Source of the DNA: Allium sativum
Lineage: Eukaryota; Streptophyta; Magnoliopsida; Asparagales; Amaryllidaceae
NCBI GenBank assembly: GCA_030737875.1
Contig: CM060920.1
Span: forward strand, 483,630,861 to 483,694,860
DNA length: 64,000 nucleotides
Direction: 5' to 3'
The notes under the pieces are model-generated. The model saw nothing but the letters and a program-made list of their open reading frames with translations, was not told the origin of the DNA and ran no database searches. The translations under genes were made by a program, and so were the position numbers. Positions 1 through 12,100 of this stretch are shown one piece after another. Position 1 is the stretch's first letter. Each line of letters starts with the position of its first letter.

Positions 1-3000
1 CGATAAAAATATATTTTTATCTTTTCAAATATGGAATTTTTCATCCTAATTCTTTCCAAATCATATATTATGATTTTACACAAATTATTAATATTTTTGA
101 TAATATTATTAAGGCCCTTTTAGTAGATTTCCATAAACGGTCATCGAACTGCATTTACAATGACCTTTTCCAAATTTGATTTGGACATAATTCCAAATCC
201 AACCGTTAGATTTTGAATCTCTTATATTCGTTGGAAAGATCTTTTCGATACGAACCCAACGGCCGGTTTTAGGAGAACCCGACGATCGGATCTCCTGTAA
301 TGTCAATTCGAAGTCAATGGTCGAAATTCGCGAACGGTCGTGGTGCGTTCCATTCAGGCCATTAAATATATATATATATATATATATATATTATACATAC
401 ATTATGTCGATTTCCATTTAAAACGTATTTTATAAATCATTTATAAATTCGTTTTAAAACGATTTTAATTTCATTTTCAATTTTAAATCAAAATTGAATA
501 TTCCATATCATTATAACATTAAAATGATAATATTTTCAAAATATTAGACTTTTAATTCATTTCCTTTTTGATATTCATTATAAAAAGGGATAAAATCGAT
601 ATAAACATCGTTCGCATCAAAATGGCGCATAACTAATAAACACAACTTCATACAATTTAATATTTTCGTGTCCATCCAAACTCGGACATCAAATTCACAT
701 TTTAATCCTTCACCGAATATTATTTTGAAATATTCGTTATTTTAAAATATTCGTTATTTTAAAATATTCATTCTTTTTGAATTGGAATCAGACCCAGTCA
801 ATTACCATATAATTTATTTATTTGGATTTCATACAACACATGTACACAATAATAATTACACACAGTCAACCATCATCCAGAGTGCATTACACAACTGCAT
901 AAGCATTAATTATAAATAATTAACGCTTACAACCGTCTGTCAACTAATCGATTGAGATACAACTAAACAATTGAGATTTGTGTAGGCCAAATATCATCTC
1001 AATACCTGTGTGGTGTTTCAACCAACAAATACTGCATATTATTCGTGTAGTTGGGCGATGTGTAAAATTTATCGTCCCAATATATCAAATAAATAAGTGT
1101 ACATAAACAAATCAACTAATTTGTAAATGAATATTTATTTTCATTTCAGGAGAATTTTATGCCGTTCACATATACGTTAAAAATTATATTTTTAACGTTA
1201 AAATATTTATTTTAACACATGAATATTTTATACAGTTCATATGCACATTAAAAATTATATTTTTAATGTAAAAATGTTTATTTTAGAAAATTTCAGCATC
1301 ATAACAGCGCAATATTAAAACTGGAGTAATGTCTAGCATTACCCCTCTCCTGATACTGGCTCGCGCCATACACAATCTATCCTATCAATCACAAAACCAC
1401 AATTTAGTCAATAATCACAATACAGTCAATATTCCATAATAAAATCCAAACAACGACCATGGTTTGTTCAATAAATAGTGTCGGGGGCTTCTAAGCCCCG
1501 TCTGCATCCTAGTAGATATTTAAATGTAATATAATTAGAGTGAGAAGGAGTTCTCACATTAGGTTCCACTCCGCCATTGTTTTCTCATGCTCTGATTTGC
1601 TGTTCTGAATCTAGACTTTGTAAACGAGCTCCCATCTTTACCCTATCTTTTTTTCTAGCCTAAACGCGCCATTTCGGACAACATTCGCCTAGTGGCCTTT
1701 CTTCCGAAATTGGTCCATTTCGCAAGAAATCGCGAAAAGACAGTATTTGGACAGCTGACTTTTGGATGCATTTTCTGAACAATTGCACAATCCAAAATCT
1801 GATTTCCATATACTCAAATCGAAGAGAAAATCGTGCTCCTCTATTTTGTCATTATGGAGTTTTGGCCATAGGGGCTCGGTTTGGGAGATATTGGCTATGA
1901 AAGCTCAGGGTGTTATTTGCAAAACTGAAAAAATTATTAAAATTGGATTTTTGCCAAAGTAGGGTCCATGCGTGGCGCTGGTGGTCAGGGGTGGCGGCGT
2001 GGGGTGCTGGTGACGGCAGGGTGGTGTGGGGCCTATAGTGGTGGCGGTGGCTCGATTTGGGGCCTTGGGGTTCTTTGAAGTGAAGAGAGAGAAAGGGGGA
2101 AGTGGTAGCGCAACAGGGGGCCCAGAGGGGTGCGGGTTCGTTTATGGAGGGGCACGACAGGTGGCGATGATGATGGGTGGGCTCGAAGATGGCGATGGTG
2201 ATGGGGACGCGCTGAATGATTTGGGGGAAATGGGGTCAACGGGGTTTCCCTTTTTTTTATGAAATCTATGGTTTAGAAATCTATATATAATACATTCCCT
2301 TCGACCTCCAAATCGAACCCATCGACTATCTTCTACAGCTAAATACCCCTATTTTGGACACAATGAGATATGTTTCGTGAGCCATCTTGATCATTTCAAA
2401 TAGTTTTTCTTTAAATTAAAATATAAATCAAAATATATTAAATTTGAATGCAAGTTTTTATTTATCGGGCCCACATACTGACTCTAAAAATTCCTAAAAA
2501 AAAATCTAGCTATGTTTTGACGATATGGTCCTATCAAAGCTAATTTTGTTAAATTTGGAGGCCGTTTGAAAAATGGCCATTTTCCAGTCGATTAAATTCA
2601 AACTAGAATTGCCAAACACGTTTAAATCCAACACGCTCACATATCGACTCCAAAAATTATGAAAATTGGAATCTAGCAATAATTTGACATTCTGGATCCA
2701 ATAAAAGTGGTTTCGTTGAAAACGAAGGTCGTTTGCAAAATGACTATTTTTAAGGGCTATATATTATTTAAAATATATATAAATTCCATAGCGACTATTC
2801 AGAATTTTAAACTTGACATAACTTATAATTTATATTATGAAATCTGGATTTTTCACATTTGCTAGAAAGATATAATTAAATAGATTCAAATAATTTTGAT
2901 TTTACTGAGATCCAATTTATTTTGAATCCTGTACATTCATTTGAAATTTAAAATCGAATTTTCAAACTACCGCGTCACTTCAGGCTCGTTTTATAATTAA

Positions 3001-3141
3001 AATAAATTTGTTTGTTCTAATTTCATTTAAAATAAATTTTTAGTTGTTATTATTTAAAATAAATCATTTTAAATATCCAGAATTCATTAAAATAGCTAAA
3101 ATAAAAATTTTAATTTGGTTTAGAAATCCTGGGTTGTTACA
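1..3141 (-). repeat. 3' LTR of LARD-A (U3 side; remainder lies left of window)
   Basis: The minus-strand LTR begins TGTAACAACCC at 3141, directly after the purine tract. It matches the 5' LTR copy at 12328-14321 plus 20545-21687 over its whole visible length. A TATA-like stretch lies near 2279-2289 (minus). A GC-rich block (about 1965-2230) follows it in transcription order and corresponds to the GC-rich leader of the solo LTR at about 15100-15480. Open frames here, such as the proline/histidine-rich minus-strand one at 2033-2239, are not supported as genes. A short (AT)n run lies at about 366-392. Confidence 0.85.
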
Positions 3142-3153
3142 ATCTCCCCCACT
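3142..3153 (-). other. Polypurine tract of LARD-A
   Basis: The minus strand reads AGTGGGGGAGAT immediately before the LTR start TGTAACAACCC. Just upstream (to about 3176) is the TTTCGAGGACGAAA-type sequence seen at the 3' end of the internal region in the two chromoviruses here. It would prime plus-strand DNA synthesis. Confidence 0.8.
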
Positions 3154-3600
3154 TAAAATATTTTCGTCCTCGAAAAGGAACAGAGCTGAAAGTTGTTTAA
3201 CTAACCAACTCAACTTTCATTCTTCAAGTTTTCAATTTCTAAGAATTTTCTAATTTCTCAAAAATTTGGCTAACACCTTAAATTTTCGAAAAAATTCGCC
3301 ATAACCTCCTTTGTACGGGTTGATGTTTAAAACCACAACTTGCCTCATAGTGCCCTCATCATCCAAAATGAAAAAGAAAAAGCCAAGCGGCTAGCCCATC
3401 GGTTCATAAAATCATCAAAACCCTGGAAATACAGTAAACATGTACCTATTTATCGGGGATACAATTTTATTCCTCTTCTTGGCTTCTATTCTATGACCTG
3501 TTCACATACATATATATATGTACATGGATAAATATATATATATATACACAAAAAAAATGGCATACCGTTGAGGGGTTTTCTTCTTTTCGCATACCAAAGC
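3154..3600 (-). other. 3' part of the LARD-A internal region, non-coding
   Basis: Between the purine tract and the LINE I see no retroviral coding motif in any frame. The stretch contains (TA)n-rich DNA at about 3508-3550. Its minus-strand text resembles the last part of the LARD-B internal region, for example CAAAGGAGGT and the GAGGACGAAA motif near 55335 and 55523. The boundary with the LINE is approximate. Confidence 0.5.
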
Positions 3601-3666
3601 CTCTTTCTAAAGTATTAAATCTCTTCAATTAAATCGATGTAATACCGAATAGTGATAATACTAATC

Positions 3667-4711
3667 CTGTTTCTGCTTTTGATGATGTAGATCTGAATCT
3701 TCATTTTGTTGAACCTCAGGTGGGTCATGTTTTTCTTTCAAAGAGTACTTTAAAGCTATTGGCAGAGTCATGGCTAAACACTTTGTTTCTTCATCCAGTG
3801 GATTTTTGGCTATTAGTGAAGAAGTTAAGGGAATATATATCAGAAGTTTGGAGACCGAAAGGTAATTTTAAGATCCATATAACTTTTGGGTTCCATTATA
3901 CAGTTAGATTTTATAGTTATGTGGATTGTAATTTTGTTCTAAAAAATTCGACATATTCTTATTTTGGGAAGTTACTTGTGGTATATAAATGGTATCCAGG
4001 GTATGAATTTGATAAGTTTAAGGCTATGAGCATTCAGATCTGGATTAAATTTATGATTTAGAAATGAAGATGTGGTCTAATGAAGTTTTTTCAAGAATTG
4101 CTAGTTTTGTTGGTAAACTAATTAGAATCGGTTGGAAAACTGCAAATAAAATAGTTATGAGATTTGCTAGAATCCTTGTGTGTATAGATGTGGACTCTAA
4201 GCTTGTTTTTAAAATACCTCTTGTGCTTCACAATGGTTTGAAAAAGGATGTAACTGTAGAGTATGAGTTTGTGCCTTTTAGATGTGCGAAGTGTAAAAGA
4301 TTTCGGCATAAGACTGTTGTTCATGATCTATCTAATGAACCTGCTTGGATGATGAAGCATAAAGTGGATAAACCTAGTACTTCATATAGTGAGGTTAATA
4401 GAGATAATTTGAATCAGCAAGATGTATCAATAGGTGGAAATGCAGAGATTAATGAAGATATTTCTACTGAACATGAGTTAAATGAAAACAATGAGAATAC
4501 TAATGAAGCTGATATGGATGATTTAGGTTTCTTAGATGTTAATTTGCCTAATAAAATTTTACATGATGATATTAACAATGTTGCAGAACAATTGAATGAT
4601 AAACCAGGTACTGGAGAAAATACAGATGTCTCTGTGGGTGTTTCAAAAAATGATGCATATTTAGATCATCAAAAAGGTAAAAAAAGCCAGCTAATTCTAA
4701 TGCCCCTCCTT
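3667..4711 (+). pseudogene. LINE ORF1 remnant (DUF4283 / zinc-knuckle nucleic-acid-binding protein)
   Basis: The reading frame from about 3667 includes DVDLNLHFVEPQVGHVFLSK. After a stop near 4059 and a frame change it continues as MKMWSNEVFSRIASFVGKLI and FARILVCIDVDSKLVFKIPL. This is the pattern of plant L1 ORF1 proteins, which bind LINE RNA. A zinc-knuckle remnant, FRCAKCKRFRHK, follows at about 4280-4315; its last cysteine is replaced, so metal binding is doubtful. The C-terminal tail to 4711 is acidic and Asn-rich. Family assignment is by recognised motif spacing, not by search. Confidence 0.7.
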
Positions 4712-4754
4712 TAAGAATAACTAGGAGCAATTCGTCTATCAAATGACATTCATC

Positions 4755-5420
4755 TAATGGAATGTTAGGGGAATCAATACACCACAAAGGATGGGTGATG
4801 TATTATCTCTCCCAACTAAATTCAAGCCAACTTTTGTTGGTTTGTTAGAAAATAAAATTAGTACTTCTAATTTAGATAAGTTTGATAGATTAATACCTAG
4901 ATCCTGGGATTTTATTCCTCGTGTTTCTACTGAATTCTTTGGAAGGGTAATTTGCTTATGGAATACTGAAATCTAGTCTGTTGTTACTATTGCATCTTCA
5001 AATCAACATGTTACTATGCAGACAACTAATAGTGGTGGCCTGTTTGTATTTATTACTATGGTATATGCGAGCAATAACTTTTATGATAGATGAATTTTAT
5101 GGCAAAACCTTATTCAAGAATCAGTGAATATTACTAGAAAATGGCTTCTTATAGGGGACTTCAACAATTCCACTTCTCATATGGATAAAAAAGGGGGCAT
5201 ACCTATACCATTTCAGCAAATTAGAATGTTTAACAATTTCTTGTCATAGGCTGGGCTGACTGAAATCAAGGCTGTTGGATTCAATTTCACATGAAGAAGA
5301 AGAGGTATGACAAATAATTTAGATACTTTTTTTGTAAATCATCATTGTTTGCAAAATTTACTGACATGAAAGCTCTTTCTCTCTCACAAATGTCAAGTGA
5401 TCATAATCCAATATTATTAG
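4755..5420 (+). pseudogene. LINE endonuclease domain remnant
   Basis: Fragments in changing frames match the apurinic-type endonuclease that begins LINE ORF2. VRGINTP and FVGLLENKIST appear at about 4765-4865, a GDFN motif at about 5157, and SDHNP at about 5397-5411. GDFN and SDHNP are catalytic motifs of this exonuclease-endonuclease-phosphatase family, which nicks target DNA. Stops at about 4974, 5090 and 5250 break the frame. Confidence 0.7.
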
Positions 5421-5583
5421 AATTGATTAGATCTTCAAACACAAAGGGATTTCCATTTAGATATTCAAATGAGTAGCACTTGAAAGATGGTTATAAGGAA
5501 TGTTTTATGAGAGGTTATAATATAGAAACTAATAGTTATCCTATTTATTCTTTTTAAAGAAGTTACAGATATGTAAATTTTAA

Positions 5584-7632
5584 TTGAAAAATTGGAATAA
5601 AATTAGAGTAAGAGATAATGAGACTTTACTAGAAGCTAAAGCAAAATTTCATGAGTTGGAGACTGCCTCAGATTTAGGCCCTGAAAACCTGATTTTATAT
5701 GAGAGTATGCTGGAGGAAAAGCAAGCTCTAATTGTTCAAAAACACATCAAATTTGGGAGTTATAAGCAAAAGGCTAAGGTGTCTTGGTTACAAGATGGTG
5801 ACAGTAATTCTAGTTTTTTTAATTCTAAAATGTCATCAAAGAAACACACTAATAATCTTAAGGCACTAATTAAGTCTAATGGTGAGCTTTTGTATAAGCA
5901 GGAGGATCTAGCTTGTGAAGTAATTGGGCATTTTTCTAATTTGTACAATGGATTTGTTAGCAATGAGGTTCCATTTTTTCAATTTTCACATGTGATTAAC
6001 TCAATAGGGCAATAGGCTTTACTAAAAGATATTACTTTGGAGGAGGTTAAAACTGCAATCTTTTCAGTTCATGAAGACTCTAGCCCAGGTCCTGATGGTA
6101 TGATTTCAAAATTTTTTAAGTTACACTAGGAAGTTATTAAATGGGACTTATTAGCTGCAATGCAAGACATTTTTACATCTGCTAAATTGCCTAAAGGTTG
6201 TAATCATACCTTTATAACATTAGTGCCCAAAGTAGATAGACCATCAGAAATTTCCCAATATAGGCCTATAGCATGTTGCAACATGTTCTACAAAATTTTC
6301 AGTAAAATTTTATGTAATAGAATGAAATGGTATTTTCCATATCTTGTTTCTTCAAATCAGATTGCCATTATCCCCTCTAGATATATAGGAGATAAAATTC
6401 ATCTTGCATATGAGTTATTAAGAGATTCTAAGAAACCCAAAGTTAACAAGTTTTGTGTGAAAGTAGATTTACATAAGGCATATGATATGTTGAATAGGGA
6501 ATTCATTTGTCATTTGAGGAAGATAATGGGATTTCTAGTTCATTTCATTATTATCATATCTGAGTGTATTTCCTCACATACATTTTCAATTCTCATTCAA
6601 GGGATACCTCAGGGTTACATATCATCAAATTGAGGCATTAGACAGTGTGATCCCTTATCCCCATACTTATTATCTATAGCCATGTAATTTTTCACCTTTA
6701 GTATGAATGAAATTACACTTCAAAATAAATTCTTCCCAGTTTATAGTTTTGATCCTGTAGTGACTCATCTCTTATATGCTGATGATCTATTGATATTTGG
6801 TACAAGCTTGACAACATGTGCATTTTCTTTGAGAGTTATTTTTGAAAAACTTAAGCAGTTTTCTGGACATACAATTAGTGAAAACAAAACTAAGGTATAT
6901 TTTAGTACCATGCTAGAAATACTCAGGAAATTACCTCAGTTTTGGGAGTTCAATCAGGTCAATTGCCAGTTAGATACCTTGGAGTTCCATTGTCATCCAA
7001 TCATGTACATTATAATGAATGTCAGTCTCTACTCAATAGTGTACAAAAGAAGATTCAAAGTTGGGATGTCAGATCTCTGAGCTTTGCAAGTAGAGCTGAA
7101 CTTACTCAGTCAGTTATGACACCTTCAGTCTTGTATTGGTTATTTGTCTATCAATTACCTGAGCATGTTATTAATAAAATTCATATGATGTGTGCTGATT
7201 TTTTTGGGGAGGGGCTGCACACAAAATTAATTGGGAAAAGTTATGTTTACCAAAGTTAGAAGGTGGAATTGGTATAAAATCCTTTTCAGATTTGAAAAAG
7301 CAGCTGGAATTAAAATGTTGTCGAAGTTTTTAACAAATGCAACATTATGGAGTCAATGGATGCATAGGAAATACTGTGGGGGTAAGTATTTTTGGAGCTT
7401 AAATGTTGATAATAATGCATCAAGTTCTTGGATAACAATGCTTAGAATTCGAAAATCAGGTAGACAACTTTTTAATAAAGTTATTGCGAATGGTTCAACA
7501 AATTCATTATGGTTTGAACCCTGGATTAATGCTAAATGTTTAGTTGATATAATTGGATTATCCAGATTTCATATTCTTGGTAGGAATGATGAGTTGGTTT
7601 CTTGTATAGTTTCTAAAGGAAAATTAGTATGA
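5584..7632 (+). pseudogene. LINE reverse transcriptase remnant
   Basis: The frame at 5584-6015 carries the conserved pre-RT region (SWLQDGDSNSSFFNSKMSSK). The next, 6160-6633, carries RT motifs (RPIACCNMFYKIFSKILCNR, FCVKVDLHKAYDMLN, QGIPQGYIS). A third, 6703-7080, carries the catalytic box LLYADDLLIFG with YADD at 6775-6786. Later frames (6942-7632) hold RT thumb-like sequence (LGVPLSSNH). Stops near 6013 and 6127 and several frame changes rule out a working enzyme. Confidence 0.8.
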
Positions 7633-7879
7633 AATTTTCATCCTACTACACTTGAAATACACGAAACTGTGAATCAGATTAATGTTAAAACCGGTGCTCA
7701 TGAAATTTTTATGAATAGGGAGATAATGGAGAATTTTTATTCCATAATGCATGGGACGAAGTAAGGAATAGATAACCTGTTAAACAATTTTTCAAAGTCA
7801 TTTGGCATAAGAAGAATTCGAAGAGAATGGATGTGATTGCTTTTCTAGCTGCAAGTAATAGATTGAATACAAGAGGAAG

Positions 7880-8206
7880 GCTTAGGAGGTTTGGATTGTT
7901 GAAGAGACTGGATGTCTTTTGTGCAATAATGGTGAAGAAACTGTAAGTCATTTATTTACTCAATGTGAGTATTCGTGGTTTATTTGGACTTCACCGATGT
8001 ATAAGCTTAGTTTTGATGCTATGGATATGGGGCATTTGGATGATGATGCTATGAAGATATTGAACAAGCTCAAGAGTAAAGATCGGGTTTTTGATGTAGC
8101 ATGTGCAGTTTACACAGTTTCAATTTACCAAATTTGGCAAGAAAGAAATGCAAAAGTTTTTAATAATAGAAAGGTTGCGAAAGAGATTAGATTTCTGGTG
8201 ATATAA
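7880..8206 (+). pseudogene. LINE C-terminal zf-RVT-like segment
   Basis: The frame at 7919-8206 reads CNNGEETVSHLFTQC followed by SWFIW. This is the Cys/His arrangement of the zinc-binding region at the end of plant LINE ORF2 proteins, and it ends IYQIWQERNAKVF. It lies where expected after the RT. From 8207 to about 8530 the sequence is LINE 3' UTR without coding signal. Confidence 0.65.
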
Positions 8207-8530
8207 AGAGAAATTCAATGTTTGTTGAATAAGAATGGTACAAAGTCGAGAGATCAAATGCTAATTAAGATTTCCAAAGGAAATAGGGAGTTGAACTTTT
8301 AGATACAGGATAAATGTTGTAATTTTTGTTCTTTCTTTCTGGTCTGTTGTTGTTGGTATAGTGTTTTGCGGATGTTGTCGTTGGTTATAGTGGTATAGAT
8401 GTTGTAATGTTAATATATGGCGTTTATATGTGCTCTTTTTCCTTATGTGGTGCCCATTTAGTTTAGGGGGTATAAGGTTTTGATGAGGAACATAAACAAA
8501 GTATATGATTGGTATTTGCAATAGTAGTTA

Positions 8531-9177
8531 CCAATTTTAAAAAAATCCAACCAATTTCAGTTCAGTTCAATATTTGATTCGATTTGGCTAAATTTACCTT
8601 TTTTTCTCTTATTGATTTTATCATTCAAATAATTTTATTAGTTAACTAATAATCACACAACACAATCAGCAATCAATTAGTTGATTAGCTCTTCAGACAT
8701 ATAATTTTATACGTACTCAAAAATCGCATTTTTAAGGCCAAATCACAGCAATAAATCCTAGCTAAGTTTTGATTCTAGTCAATTGGAAATATATAGATAT
8801 ACCCCTTTCGAGACTCGAACATAAGCTCTGATGATGATGCATCAATCATCAGAATCATCTTCTGCCGACTAGATTGCGATTCTATATCTATCTAGTATAT
8901 TAAGGATTCACATATGTGCTAGCTAGGCGTATATGCAAAATCTTCATATACCCGATAGTCCAAATCAATTTAAAATAAAATATTCAAATACGTATAATAT
9001 GATAAAATTTTCAAAACTAAATTTGTTTTTTAATAAACAATACTCTTCTAACTCATTCTAGGATACTACTGATCCTATCTCTAACTAGTCATTCTTATTG
9101 GATATTACTAATCCCATCTTTGATGAATTCTTTTATTTGGTTCTAATGTGTCTTGTTCTCGAGCTCTGTAAACCAGA
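8531..9177 (-). other. 5' part of the LARD-A internal region, non-coding
   Basis: This AT-rich stretch lies between the LINE tail and the primer binding site. No gag start, zinc knuckle or other retroviral motif is visible on the minus strand. With 3154-3600 it makes up the whole internal region of LARD-A, about 1.1 kb. Confidence 0.5.
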
Positions 9178-9189
9178 GCTCTGATACCA
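9178..9189 (-). other. Primer binding site of LARD-A (initiator tRNA-Met)
   Basis: The minus strand reads TGGTATCAGAGC, complementary to the 3' end of plant initiator tRNA-Met, a few bases inside the 5' LTR end at about 9193. Its end overlaps a perfect palindrome, CAGAGCTCTG. Confidence 0.9.
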
Positions 9190-9192
9190 CTC

Positions 9193-12100
9193 TATAATGA
9201 TCTGAAATCCCCCAATCTATCCGAAGACACGGGAAAGCCCGGATTGAGTTGAGAACACAACAAATCAGAACACAAACAGAAGAACATTTCATTACTATTA
9301 CAACAATTTACATTAGAGTACAAGAATCATAGTATGAATAAATATTACACAGCAGATATAAAATATTATCAGAGGTTAAAATACAAAGCAGGGGAAAATT
9401 AATACATAACACAACTGAAAGAAATACACGGGTACAGAGCTTTCTGAAGATAGCTTTAGCTGTAAATCCAGGATCTTGTGAAAATAATATCTGCAAATAC
9501 CAAAACTACTAGCTGCCCATGTGGAAAATAGGGGCACCCATAGTTTAGGTTAAAACAATAAACTCCGGGTCGGTCATGGGACTGGTGTGAGAACTAAAAC
9601 AGTTATTTAAAACTTTACTTTAGAAATAAAGTAAATTAAGGGACCACGCCGTATAACACGGAACTGGTTTCCTTCCAAGAATACAGTGCATAAAATATTT
9701 TATAAACAATGCAATGCTTTTCGAAAAATGAAGCTATTATAGACTCAGGTCCCATCACACAATGCAACGCAAGCCGGAGGATAGAGTTTTCCCTTATAAT
9801 AGCCAAATATGCTTAGTATATTTAAAACAAATTATTTGATACTATTGTAAGTGCATAGTGTATAAAACAACTTCAAATATAAAAGTATCAATCATAGACA
9901 AGATGGGTACCATACATCATGTCGCCATAATAGTTCTACAATTAAAACCGAAAAGTCACGTATTGGAAATTGGATTCCATCTATGAGTCGAAGCCAGGGA
10001 TGGCTCCTCACCAATTCAAGACACTCAAGAAAATGCCTCAGGATCCCCCGCAGTGAACCCTTGGATCTTCAGGGCCGGTCCACACTTACGTTAGTGGATT
10101 AGTATTCCCGAACACACGATTCCCGGTCCTATCGGACCTATCCATCGGCCCCATAGTGACCGATATAACCGAAGCGCCTCGCAATCCATCATCCACATAG
10201 GTAAAATTATATAAATGTCTGGGCTCCATACCATGACACTACCTATAGCTAGAAAGAAACGTCGTGCACTCTCTGCAGTCATGATCCCGTTTGTGACTCA
10301 CACCGAGGTGTGAGGCTCGTGAATTAACACTATACACAAAGCTTTGCAATTTAAAGCCGTGCTTTGATCATCAACCACAAGAATATGCTTTTCAACAAAA
10401 GATTTAATCATTTGCATCTCAGCATGCCACACTGACAATTCACGCCATGCGACTGATGTCTATCGATATATAACCTCTAAGCTCTTATGTCTTAGAGAAG
10501 GGTGTTGAGCAAAAGAATAAAATCTCCATGACCAAACAGATATATATTTAATATAAATCAATCAACACAGAATAAAATCCAATCTCAGACACACATCCAT
10601 TTACAAGTCCGTACTGGGTCTGAACGAAACTGGAGGCACCTTATTCCTTATCCCATATGTCCAATACAGGAGAGAGGTCCTCACATATCCGATCGATCTC
10701 CAAGTACGTCTGGACGATCACCACATATTACCTTGTTTTGGGTGTAAAGCTCAATCAAGACATCAGTAATCATCCAAACGATGTGAAGATCTCCAATCTT
10801 CAACCACCGTCTTCATCGTCGACTTATCGTCGCATCAATTATTTAGAATGGTTATAAACCCGGCCTTTCCGAGTAATTCATGTATCTTATAATCAAGTGC
10901 TATAAAAACACAACATATGCCTCATTCCATTCCAGAATATTCTTTTATTCAAATATTCTTTTCACGATTTAAACCAAATTAAGGTTTTCCAAACTAGTCG
11001 GGATTAATGCACCTTACCGAAGTAATCATTTGTTTTATTTCCCAATCCCAACCTATTCTTCCAATGGAGAAAAACTGGTAATACTCCATATCTAACACCA
11101 TGGTGTTTTCAGTAAAATTAATTACCATTTCCCGTTCTAATCTAATTAAAGATTTAACTATCGCTTCAAGCAAAACTGGTGATACTCCATTCTTGATCAT
11201 TTCACAAATTTGATAATTTAGATTATCATCCTCACATTCCAATCTAATTAAAGATTCATTAAAACTCCACTTAGTTTTAATCTTCCAACAATCATTATTA
11301 ATGATTTTTTAACTTTGGGAAATCAAACATGCCACATCGACAATCTACACCGTACCATCGATTTCTGCCAATATATAACCTCTAAGCTCGTACGTCTCAG
11401 AGAAGGGTGTTAAGCAAGAGAATAAATTATCCGCCACCAAACAGATACATATTTAGCAGAGATCAACAATATGGTTCGAAATACATTGTTAAACATGTAA
11501 TCCTGTCTTCAACTGGGTTAAAAAATCAATGTCATTTAAAACACAATTCCCGAAAAACCCAAAATCTCATTCCATTAATTATGGAATCCTACGGAAAAAC
11601 AGATCAATATATAATCAATATCAATTTCCGTATCCTACTAATAGTATAAATGGAATAACGACAAAGCCTTTTAAATGCCATATATTTTAACCGTCTTCCT
11701 CTATAAAAGGTCACTTCGATTATTACCAAATTGGATTCCATTCAATCCCTATTTATTTTATTAAATTGGAAATTTTACTTTGGGAAATTACCATTAAATC
11801 TTAGTAAAAAGATTTACAAATTCCAAATAACATTTCACTGTTAATCGGGTTAAATAACGAATGTCGTTAAAAACATAGTCCACAATAAACCCAATTCACA
11901 TTCCATTTTATTCCAATTACTAAATATAATTGGAAACTCCAATAATCTTAATTAAAAGATTTATTCTTTTCACACGGGGCTTAAGAACATTGTTACTGAA
12001 GACCATTCACGACAAACCCAAAATCAAATTTAATATTAAATATAAGGCTCTGAATAGAAATTATATCGGCTTATATTCAATATCAAATTCTGAAACCAAA

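Larger units (their letters stand above)
3600..8530 (+). mobile_element. Decayed L1-type LINE inserted in LARD-A
   Basis: The plus-strand order is ORF1 (DUF4283-like plus zinc knuckle), endonuclease, reverse transcriptase with a YADD active site, then a C-terminal zf-RVT-like segment and a short A-rich tail near 8540. That is the standard plant L1 layout, and about 4.9 kb is close to full length. Many stops and frameshifts show it is old and dead. It lies opposite to its host retrotransposon. Both ends are approximate: I found no convincing target-site duplication. Confidence 0.8.

Noticed and set aside
3600..8530. LINE as the missing gag-pol of LARD-A
   Set aside because: It is on the opposite strand and has LINE-type ORF1, endonuclease and YADD reverse transcriptase, not Ty3/gypsy domains.
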